A stretch of DNA of 64,000 nt, taken from the NCBI GenBank assembly GCA_001683735.1, contig LUGG01000031.1:434001-498000 (forward strand). Reading direction: 5' to 3'. Positions 22,384 to 30,868 of this stretch are shown in pieces (position 1 is the first letter of the stretch; each line of letters opens with the position of its first letter). The notes below the pieces were generated by a model. It searched no databases. It was not told the origin of the DNA and worked only from the letters and a program-made list of their open reading frames with translations. The DNA is from Grifola frondosa. Lineage: Eukaryota > Basidiomycota > Agaricomycetes > Polyporales > Grifolaceae. Position numbers and translations under genes: made by a program.

Positions 22384-23312
22384 ATGCCCATGCCTCCGCG
22401 ACTGTCACCAGCACCACCAAAGGGAGCTTTCTACCCCGTCAACGATGCTGCCACCTACCGCGACCTCCTCCTCTTCGAAGAGCGTCTCAAAACAAACGCC
22501 GCCTCCCTCAACCGCCGCAAGCATCGCTACCAGCGTGCGTCCCTCTCTTCATAATATATCTTATCCTTCTAATCGTCGTCGCCAGTGTTCCTCGCCCAGC
22601 TCCTCCTCCTCATAGCCTTCCTCCTCGCAGACGTCGTCCTCCACGCCAACCTCCTCGGCGTCCCGTGCACCTTCGTCCTCCGCCGCCTGCTCCCGCGCAC
22701 CTACACAGGCACCGCGGAAGTAAAGGTCCGCCCGCCCGCTCCCCGCATCGCCCGCTGACCACCCCCGCAGGTGCACCCATACGTGGCATCCGGCCTCCTC
22801 TTTGTCGCCGTCACAACCCTCGTCCTCTTCTTCGCCAGCGGCCTCTACGCCGAGAAAATCGGCTACGCCAACCGGCACGTACCACCTCCCTCCCTACCTA
22901 ACCACCCCCTCCCCGCACCGCTGACCTACCCCACCCGCACCAGGTACGTCCCGCACGCGAACCGCGCCCTGCGCAACTTCAACATGTACCTCAACGTCCG
23001 CCAGCCCCCGCTCCGCGCCAAACTCCCCTTCAACCCCCTCCCCTTCCTCTTCCCCGCAGCCCACCCCCAACCCCCGCCCCGAAACGCACCCCGTCCCCAC
23101 CCGCAGCAGCACGCCGCCGCAGCCCCTCCGCCCCCATCCCCTCCATCCCCCCCGCCTCCAGCCCCCGCGGCGAACTCATCTTCTCCTCCCGCGTCGACCG
23201 CGCCTTCCGCGAGGCCTACGAGCGCTACCGCGCAGCCTTCGAGCGCCGTCGCGAGCGCCGCGAGGCGCGGCGGCGGCGGACACCTGGGCCGGCTGGCTCC
23301 GTCTTAGAGTAA
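22384..23312 (+). CDS. Spo7-like Nem1-phosphatase regulatory subunit (one apparent 1-base deletion)
   Basis: Members pair with the Nem1 phosphatase at the nuclear/ER membrane to activate phosphatidate phosphatase. The sequence gives YRDLLLFEERLKTNAASL, HRYQ, then two membrane segments (LFLAQLLLLIAFLLADVVL and YVASGLLFVAVTTLVLFF), GLYAEKIGYANR, YVPHANRALRNFNMYLNV and a C-terminal GELIFSSRVDRAFREAYERY. Introns are 22524-22584 (approx.) and 22735-22770. A third, 66 bp in-frame segment (about 22879-22944) looks like an intron, but only a GC donor fits. The long frame runs on to 23307 with a Pro-rich tail. The conserved C-terminus is in the next frame and is reached if the C-run 23077-23080 lacks one base. 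The stop would then be TAA at 23310-23312. The start has two alternative in-frame ATGs (22384, 22390). Confidence 0.72.
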
Positions 23313-24381
23313 GGGGCGCAACGCCGACGCCGACGCCCGGCGCGGCGACTCCCGTGGGTGGGGTGTCGAGGCGGGGTCGGCGAGGGAGAGGGTTCCGGAG
23401 GCGAGCGCGTCGCCTGCGGGCTCGAGGAGGTCGAGTCCGGTGCCTGGGAGGACGCGCAGGGGCGCTGTGCGCGGGGGACGCCGCCTGCGGGCAGCACCCG
23501 CTCGCGTCGGAGATGCGGGGCGGTAGGGGGTTTGTATGCGTGTTGGAACTTTGGGGCGTGTAAGTTGATATTTGGTGTTGACGTTGGATTTTTCTTGCGC
23601 TGTGTAGATTGAGTGCGTGTGCATGTGCGTGTAGCCGACGCCGTTGTGGCGGTTGAGCTCGATGTGCGAGGTTATGGATTTGAGCAGGCGGCAGTCTGAT
23701 GGTGCACATTCTTTGGGACGAAGTTGACATTCTCTGATGGAGGGGACAGATAGATTCATCACGGGTGAGAGCGATTTCGGAAGAGGCACACATGAGAGGC
23801 TAGCAATCACATAACATGCACATTTAACGCGGATACACAGCGCACTGCAACAAACTAAGGAACCAGCGGGCGATACAACAAACAGAAGGAGCAGCGACAC
23901 AAGGCAGAAATCGACAAGTGGGTGTACGAGCAGTATCGAGAAAGAAAGGCTGGATACGAGCGGACACGGGATCTGAATGAGCGGATCGGTGAGTGGGATG
24001 AAGGGACGTGGAGGAGTGTACTGCGGACGCACCGAGTCTTCGAGTCATGGCGCGTCACCATGACCAGCCTCACCATGCCTCAGCTACGAATCTCGCTGTT
24101 GAACCCAAGGATCAGTACTCGGTTATCGAGATCACGTAGCGTGGGAGACGATATGTGCTCACGGCGTTGTACTCCTGATACATCCTCATCGAGAGAAACG
24201 AGTTTGGGGTGATCGGGCCCGAGCTCGGCCTCCCGTGCATGCTGTGTTGCTGCTTGGATATCTGCCTAGGTATTTGTTTCGCAAGCGAGGAAAGAGAAGG
24301 ATATGAAGCAACTTGCAGATTTGAATATACAGCCCGGGTCTTAGCCTGGCGAGTTGACGATTCCTGGATAAAGCGGCTTCT
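23313..24381. other. mostly non-coding stretch with a possible plus-strand coding fragment
   Basis: At about 23880-24110 the plus strand reads HKAEIDKWVYEQYRERK, then YERTRDLNERIGEWDE. This charged, coiled-coil-like pattern resembles linker regions of large Agaricomycete hypothetical proteins. No start, flanking exons or domain were found, so it may be a gene remnant. Nothing else was recognised. Confidence 0.3.
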
Positions 24382-24666
24382 TCAAACGTTCAGCATCCGC
24401 GGGACTATCCCGTAGATGCTTCGCAGCAAGTCGATCGGACCGTGGACACGGCATTTCTGGCATGCGACTCTTCGGCGGTGCCGACAACACTCGCCATAAA
24501 AGGTCTGGACGAGCTGTGAAATCAAAAGAGGGTTAGAAATTTACGGGTAGCGTACGGAGTTACTCGCCGAGGGACGGAAACCCATCTTGATGTACACACC
24601 TTCGAGATACTCAGCCCCCCGGCTGCCTCCCGTCAACTGCTTTACGATCGCTCGCAGCGATCTCAT
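24382..24666 (-). CDS. Possible small two-exon gene or gene remnant, unknown function
   Basis: On the minus strand an ATG at 24666 gives MRSLRAIVKQLTGGSRGAEY, then YIKMGFRPSASNS. An intron of about 50 bp (GTACGC donor, TTTCACAG acceptor) follows in phase. The second exon reads LVQTFYGECCRHRRRVACQK, then CRVHGPIDLLRSIYGIVPRM and a stop. The Cys/His pattern (CCRH...CQKCRVH) could bind zinc, but I cannot place it in a family. The good splice signals are the main support. Expression is unknown. Confidence 0.3.
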
Positions 24667-25604
24667 GGAGGGTAAACCTACGATACCTGCTGTGTATCAG
24701 CTCGTCGAACGAGTGTGAAGGAGTTAATAAAGATGCCGTGAGCTCGGTGGAAATGATCTCGGAAAGTCTTGTGCATTCCGCGGCTTGTGGTACCTTGTGG
24801 CTGACGTTGAGCGCGAATATTCATATATACGGGATACGACGGGGTCATAGGGTCAATGATATGCCCCGATCGAGGACTGGAGAGGCCGTGTGGCCGCTGT
24901 TGTCGGTGGCAGTTGGCCTTGCTTTTGCTACGTTAACGATGCAAGGTTCAGTGAAAATGTGGGGAACGTAGAAGAGGGCGTCTGAGAGGGGAAAGAAAAA
25001 GAACAAGAACAAGACAAAAGGAAGCTTGGCTATCGCAGTCTGCGAATGACCATAATAACATGACCATCATATACTCACGACTATGATTGTCTCCGCTCGT
25101 CGTTGGCGGGGTGAAAGTACACTTGATGAAGACATCACTTCAACATAGCCCGGATAATAGGCTAGTCAAATGATAAACGGAACACAGACTACACAACTCA
25201 CCGTCTCGAAGAAAGACTACCACACCTTGCCTTGAAGGACTACCATCATGAGAAAGACTTCGGGGTGATCAGACCCTCCGTCAACCTGCATCCACCGGTT
25301 TTGTGATAGCTCGTTCCTTTGAAGATTATTAATATCAAAGTATGCAACAACGATCAAAGATTGGAAAAGGAACCGACCTTCAAAAACAGACTGCGACCTC
25401 CGCGTTTTGGGCCCTATCTCGTAGTAAACAGTGAGCACGCCCTTTCCAAAATCATACGAGAGAGACGACAAGATCATCAGGTCCATCACTCCTCGGTATT
25501 CATCCATACCTAGGTACCAACGTGGACCGGAATTTTCACTGTTTGCGATCAGGTTGAGGAAAGAGCATCGCCTCCTATATGTAGAGCAAGAGTATCAGTT
25601 TTCT
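24667..25604. other. intergenic, no gene recognised
   Basis: Contains a 96-codon minus-strand frame (25217-25507) without recognisable motifs. Repeated short GAAAAAGAACAAGAACAAG-like purine runs lie near 24990. Nothing else was seen. Confidence 0.3.
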
Positions 25605-26040
25605 TCAGTAGAATCCGCGATACTTGATCTCCACGTTCTTCTGAGCCTGCTCGAGAGGAACGAGCGTCAGGCCTTTGTGTATCGTACCGTTGGCCGACGT
25701 CATGCGCTCAACCCTCTTGTTCTCGCTCCCCTCGAGCCCACGATACTTGATCTCGGCACTCTGTTGCGCGTGCATCAGCGGCACGAGCATGATCGTCTTA
25801 TGAGTCAGACCAAAGGCCATTGTCATCTGCTCATCTTTGCTCTCGACGTGGAACAGCTCGCCGGTGCGAACGCGCTCCATCAACGGCGCGCGCCTCTTCG
25901 CGATACCCCGGATCCCGTAAGGACGATTAGCCGGGACGAACGCGTCGAGCTCCTCACAGTAGCGGGCACCCGGCGGGATCACTGTGGGCTTCCAGGGCAG
26001 CCCCGGTTCTGGAACTGGTCCGAAGACCTTGGAGACGTCA
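25605..26040 (-). CDS. Hypothetical protein fragment with an internal tandem repeat
   Basis: An open minus-strand frame with GC-rich third positions reads DVSKVFGPVPEPGLPWKP, VIPPGARYCEELDAFVPANR, GIRGIAKRRAPLMERVRTG, then two versions of one unit. The first is THKTIMLVPLMHAQQSAEIK followed by YRG. The second is IHKGLTLVPLEQAQKNVEIK followed by YRG, and the frame ends FY-stop at 25605. The repeat period is about 40 residues. I do not recognise the family. The codon bias and the protein-level repeat argue for real coding descent. No start codon or upstream exon could be fixed, so it may be the 3' part of a longer or broken gene. Confidence 0.4.
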
Positions 26041-26757
26041 GCGTCAACAACGGGGAAGAGAGATCATGGGTAGTCCGGTGAATATTGCCCATGGAGGGAT
26101 CAACCCCCGGAAAGCAACACGTTTGCTAGCGGCAGCCATATTTGTCCAAAATATAGCTGGCGTAATAAGGGTCTTTGGAATGCTTGGTAGCAGGGTAATG
26201 GTGCTGCGGAGAAAAGACGTGAGGACCTCCAGAGGCTGACGGGGCTGAAATATCATGATCCATCTCATGTTTAATTTCAGGCCGATGGACATTTTCTAAA
26301 CTGACAGCACGGGAAATACCAGAACTGCCCAGATGACTTCTGGATCCTGGTAGGTTTTCTCGCTCCACGGAAATATCTGCAGGCGTCATTGTATGCTTTG
26401 AGAAGATGATGAACAGGTTGAAGCCACTCACGACTGAAGTCAAGGTAGTAACGAGAAACGGATAGTTCGAGATTCGAATGGATAAGACATCAGAAACATA
26501 ATACCGTCACAAAAGCAAAATGGCAGATATGATACATGACACGTCGACGTGAAAGAATATCATAGCTTCCTCGCTATAGCGCGGTAACAATAGCAGAAAG
26601 AGAAAAACTGATAGGAAGTTGGTACATCATATTTTGTACATGGCGGGCATTCATTCTGAGGCAATTCAAGATCCAGATAATGCGGAGAGATTATTTCTTT
26701 TATCTTCTCGTCAGGACAACTGGCGTGGTTGAAATACCATAAAGGAAACTTACCATT
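26041..26757. other. intergenic or remnant sequence
   Basis: Minus-strand frames here (for example 26126-26443) contain Ser/His-rich text with no recognisable domain. They might be upstream exons of the repeat-bearing frame, but no consistent splicing was found. Confidence 0.3.
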
Positions 26758-27291
26758 TCACTGGACGCTGACGGTCTCGCACATGTCCTTGACCTTTGCA
26801 ACGATGCCAGGCAGCCTTTCCTCTTCATCCTGTGACAGAATAGCCCTCACCCAGCGTTCTGTTGGAGCTGTGTCGGTCGGTCATGCAATTTGGGTCTCGA
26901 GAGATGGGCAACGGCCTGAAAAGCGCAGTACCTAGTTGGAAGTCGTAGAGACAGATAGAGTGCCAAGAGCACAAACATCATAGAATGTAGGGATGACACA
27001 GTCTTTCCACAATATCTCGAACGCCTTCCTCATCTCGTTGTCTGCCATTGCCCAGTTCGACTCGGTATAGTTATCGGGCTTGATGAGGACAAAGAATACT
27101 GCGCGTCTCTGTCGCCTTAGTATCAAGGTGCGCCTGCAGGGGCTTTTTGAGCTGAGGTGCGCCCTGATAGTGGTCTCCGGTAGAAAATAGATCCACAAGT
27201 GACGTTTGTAAGGACCATAGAACCGCGATGCATCAGTCGAATCGGAGACGCAGCCAAACTGCTCGAAGATATAGTCGGGCCAAGATATGGG
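26758..27291 (-). pseudogene. Decayed member of a basidiomycete hypothetical family with an ExK-like (PD-(D/E)XK-type) core
   Basis: Landmarks occur in order on the minus strand but in shifting frames. They are ISWPDYIFEQFGCVSDSTDA, FYGPYKR, then (other frame) DHYQGAPQLKKPLQA, then (third frame) AVFFVLIKPDNYTE, MADNEMRKAFEIL, CVIPTFYDVCALGT, an in-frame stop, and finally DTAPTERWVRAILS and LPGIVAKVKDMC. In intact homologues I recall the central strand as VFFVEIKP, an E-x-K nuclease-fold motif. Here the E position is L. With at least two frame changes, a stop before the last exon and the lost E, this copy is very unlikely to be functional. The fold assignment is inference from the motif. Confidence 0.55.
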
Positions 27292-27546
27292 TGCACTATG
27301 TAGTATGGACTCTATTATAAGGCGAGGTAAGTAATGTGAACGTCCTGAGGTAAGTAAGGGTAAGTATTTACTTACTAGTAAACTGCGACACGATCGATCG
27401 TGATTTATCTTGTCTGATAAGATTACTTGTATTTCTTCGCACAGGAGACGAACGCCAACGTTGGTTGTTACTCCAAACCCACCCTCATCGGCTATCGAAA
27501 ATTTTACCCTCGTAACTGCGATAATTGCTCCTCATACTCGATTGCT

Positions 27547-28439
27547 ATGCGGGTTGTTGACTTGTCCTCTCAGCTTCTTCGTGCTGCTGCCAGCAAACAT
27601 CGACTCCCTTCGTCGCGGTCTCGAAGAGCCTTCTCTTCATCGTGTTCCTCCAGAAGTCACTATCAGACGTTGTCGGTACCCCGTAATGCGACAAGAAGTC
27701 AGATAAAGGTGCGTATTGGCCCTTCTTTAACAATGAGCAGTGATACATGTCTCTCCAGTCCAGTTACTACAAGGTACAATCTACGAACCGTGATTTTCGA
27801 CCCACAACCTGACGTCTCCAGATCATTCGTAGCTGAGCAAACTATACCACCCCGACCTCACCAAGGATCCGAAGACTAAGGATAAATTCCAAGCAGTGAG
27901 CGATGCATATGCGGTCTTGGGTGACGATAGAAGGCGGTATGTTCCGAGCCGCTCCCACAAGGTGCTTCCCTCGCTGATCCAACTCGCAGGAGAGCATATG
28001 ACAGATCTTTGGCAGAGGCATCCATGGCTCGGCATCCATATGCACCACCGCATGAAGCATCACACGCATCCGCGTGGTCCTACGAGACACGGAAGCGAGG
28101 CGCGACCTACGCGTGGGAGTACTCCCGCCGCCCGAACACCGCGCACCACGCCCCCCATCGACATCCACCTCCCCCACCTCCACCTGGCTCCTCACATTAT
28201 GCTAACCAGTCCTCAGACCACCCGCACCGCCAACATCCAGGCCATCCTCCCCCACGCGATCCCTTTGATCCGTGGCATCGCCGTACGTGCAGCGTGCGAC
28301 GGGGCGGAGAGGCCCGATGCCGAACACGGACGAAGACCGGATACATAGGGACTCGACATTTTGGAGGGTGTTCCAGATTACGGGTTTGGTGATCTTAGTC
28401 GCGTCGATAGGACAGGGACTCAGTGCTCACGCATCGTAA
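27547..28439 (+). CDS. Mitochondrial-type DnaJ (J-domain) co-chaperone with C-terminal membrane segment (one apparent 1-base deletion)
   Basis: The N-terminus [20 protein letters not shown] with many Arg/Ser looks like a mitochondrial presequence. The J-domain follows over four exons: [42 protein letters not shown] (HPD motif) and [21 protein letters not shown] His/Pro-rich region ([12 protein letters not shown]) comes next. The long frame leaves the conserved reading after DPFDPWHR. One added C at 28281-28282 restores [19 protein letters not shown] and [20 protein letters not shown], a C-terminal helix with a stop at 28439. The short second exon is only 15 nt (SSYYK). J-proteins stimulate Hsp70. 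Partner and exact compartment are inferred. Confidence 0.75.
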
Positions 28440-28679
28440 GAGGCGATGATTCGGTGCATTTGAGGTGCTCGTGCCAGAGGTAACTCACAACATTGTATTG
28501 GACTGTTGTAGATACTCTTGTGAGCCGCATTCATACGTCCATGCAATCGTTTTGTGCCGTAATCTCAGATGCTCGCCCGGTCGATGCAGGATGGTATACG
28601 CTGAAAATGATTCATAGAATAATGTTACAAGCGACCTAAGGCTGCGACTGGGGACCATGGAGACTCCACAGCAGCACCT

Positions 28680-30172
28680 TCAATGGACAATAGCATCCGA
28701 AGGTAGGGACGCCAGCGCATATTGCAGAACGTCCGCAGACGACCCATCATCAGCCAGTACCGGCAACCGCTCCATGTTTATGAAGATCTTGTTGATGTAC
28801 TCCCCTGCACCTGAGAGATGGACAATTCGAGCCCATGCAGCGTGAAGCGCAAGATATCTCGGAGATGGAAGTGGTATGATCGGGTTACTGGAGGTGAACG
28901 TGACAAACTCGGGAACACTGGTGCCTCTAAGCACCCACTCGTTAGCAACGGCCACCTTATAACGGTTGGGTATGTCCTTAGAAGATAAAGTCAGCAGTCT
29001 CATACACAGAGATTAGAGTACTCTTACCGTCTTCTCGAACCATAGCTCCAAAGCATCAAATCTTTCATGCAGATACGGTGTCATGGTTATGATGTTCTCC
29101 AGACTATGAACCTTGACACCATCAAGTTCTTCGCGAACACGGATCCCTCCGAACCGCTCCATTATGGTCCAAACAGTGGCAGCATATTCATGCTATGGAA
29201 CTATTAGATACCATCTATTCTGGATAGGACAACTAGAAATATATACCTTGCCTCCTCCGGCATTGTTCCCGGATATACCAAGATTTGTTAATTCCGGGAA
29301 GATGTGACAGGCGTTCGTGGACCCGACTGTCATACCGTCCGGAATTTGCAGCCGCAAATCTCTCCTATCTCGTACAGATACATAATCGTAGTCACCGGTC
29401 ATGACACAATGATAACCATCACGGATGAGGGCCTGGAAATACATGAAATTAGTTGCTCATCGGAGAAAGACTCCTGCAACTAACTTTCTCCTTCGAGGTA
29501 GCATGACCTTGGGGAGCTTCCTCCAGCAACCATTTCAGGAGATCCTGATTGCTGTCGAAAGACGGTCTGGAAGGATGGAGCGACGGCGTAGGAGTGTGAC
29601 GCTTCGGTGCTCTGACTGCAGAAGGGGCCGAGTTAGTGTGAGTATGAATGTACGGGTGAGGACTTACAGTAATGATCCAAATGCTCGACGTAATGATTGG
29701 CTAATGCGGCCAGCTTTGCCTGGTCAGAGCCACAGCTATTGATTTCAGTGGAAATGTTGATAGATCCCTCTTCACAAGGAGCGTAGAGGATCATGTATCC
29801 GAGAAATCTTGCGCAGATTAAATTTGTGAGATGATTCCATTTCGGAACCTCGGTCTGGTGGATGATTAAGGAATCATGTTCGAGGTTGAGGCAATCTTGG
29901 TAGGCGGCATGGCGGGTACATCAGCAAAATCTCAATTTGACTTATCATACTTTTTCCTCTTAAACTAACCCTTATGAACTTACTTTTAGGTCTTAAATCT
30001 CTTTTTCTTCTTAATTAAGAACAAAAAGAGCAATTAAGAGATAAAAGAGATCTCATAAGGGTTTTTATAAGTGCATTTAAGAGCAGTTAAGAGACAAAAA
30101 GTATGATAAGTTAGATTGAGATTTTGCTGATGTAGCATCAGGAAAGGGATTTTCAGGTAAAAGTTTCGCCAT
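28680..30172 (-). pseudogene. HNH-nuclease-domain protein gene interrupted by a 214 bp MITE near its start
   Basis: Without the insert the minus strand reads MAKLLPENPFPDATRHAAYQ, DCLNLEHDSL, LICARFLGYMILYAPCEEG, INSCGSDQAKLAALANHYVE. Through further exons it gives ALIRDGYHCVMTGDYD (HNH beta-hairpin start), ACHIFPE (the first His of the motif region), NIITMTPYLHERFDALELWF (the N and second His), PNRYKVAVANEWVL, SPRYLALHAAWARI and a stop at 28680. Introns fit at about 29650-29678, 29440-29490, 29200-29247 and 28990-29030. The 214 bp element at 29919-30132 sits inside codon 14 of the first exon and brings in-frame stops. The rest of the gene is undamaged, so the insertion may be recent. The family is widespread and expanded in mushrooms, and its role is unknown. 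A shorter product from an internal ATG (LGYM) is possible. Confidence 0.7.
29919..30132. mobile_element. MITE 1, Tc1/mariner-like (TA target duplication)
   Basis: Terminal inverted repeats of 37 bp begin CATCAGCAAAATCTCAAT and end in CATACTTTTT, with two mismatches between ends. TA lies on both sides (29917-29918 and 30133-30134), and removing the element plus one TA restores the HNH reading frame. The interior is AT-rich, has no CpG and no coding capacity. Insert plus TA adds 216 bp, a multiple of three, yet it contains stop codons in the host frame. Confidence 0.85.
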
Positions 30173-30273
30173 GAATTCTCAAATGATAAGTTGTGCAAGG
30201 ACAGAATGGGTGATGATGATAAAGCCCCTCAACGAAAACCTCAACGGGAAGGAGGGAGGCTGACATTGTGAAA

Positions 30274-30464
30274 CATCAGGAAAACTCCAATTTTACTTAG
30301 CTGCTTTTTGGCAATTATTTGCGCTTTTTGGCCACTTTATTGCCTGAAAACAGGTGAAAATAAGTAGATCCAATCTCTGAATCAACTTATCTGCTCTTTT
30401 TTCGGCTTATTTTACTTTTTTCAGCCATTTCAGGCGGAAAAGCAGAATTGGAGTTTTCCTGATG
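30274..30464. mobile_element. MITE 2, related terminal sequence
   Basis: A 191 bp element with inverted ends beginning CATCAGGAAAACTCCAAT (about 24 bp, two mismatches). The outermost CATCAG-x-AAAA matches MITE 1, suggesting mobilisation by the same transposase group. AA lies on both flanks, a less clear target duplication. It is non-coding, and lies 102 bp upstream of the interrupted HNH gene's start codon. Confidence 0.7.
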
Positions 30465-30868
30465 AACCGTAAACCAGCCACCATGATCTTAGGTGACGTC
30501 ACGCACATCTCGATCGAAAAGCCGCCTCGATCACTCTTGAACTACTCGTTCCGTGAGACCAATCGCGAGCGTAGCAAACGTGTTAAGGCATCCAATGATA
30601 GTACTTGCCCATGATAAATAAACCTAGACTAATTCCCTCCTTCCGGTGCTCAAGCGCTCAAACCTCCTCAATCGCAAAAATCATGATACGGCGATCCAAC
30701 GTGTAACGCCAGGTAGTTCATTGAGAAACATGTTTACGAATTTCGCGCTTCAAATCTGACGTACACAGCGTAGCAGGTAGATTCCCCCATTCTACTGGGT
30801 CCGACAAACATTGCAATAATCAAAACATTGGGCTCTCAAGCAATATTACATATAAAACGATTTGTAGC
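30465..30868. other. intergenic
   Basis: 404 bp between MITE 2 and the stop of the first P450. It probably contains the HNH gene's distal promoter and the P450 3' UTR. Nothing else was recognised. Confidence 0.35.

Noticed and set aside
23304..24032. 242-codon minus-strand frame after the Spo7-like gene
   Set aside because: Its C-terminal half is the complement of GC-rich 3' flank and the rest is Ser/Pro-rich without landmarks. It is probably fortuitous.
25217..25507. 96-codon minus-strand frame downstream of the repeat-bearing frame
   Set aside because: Readable but with no motif or splice connection to neighbours.
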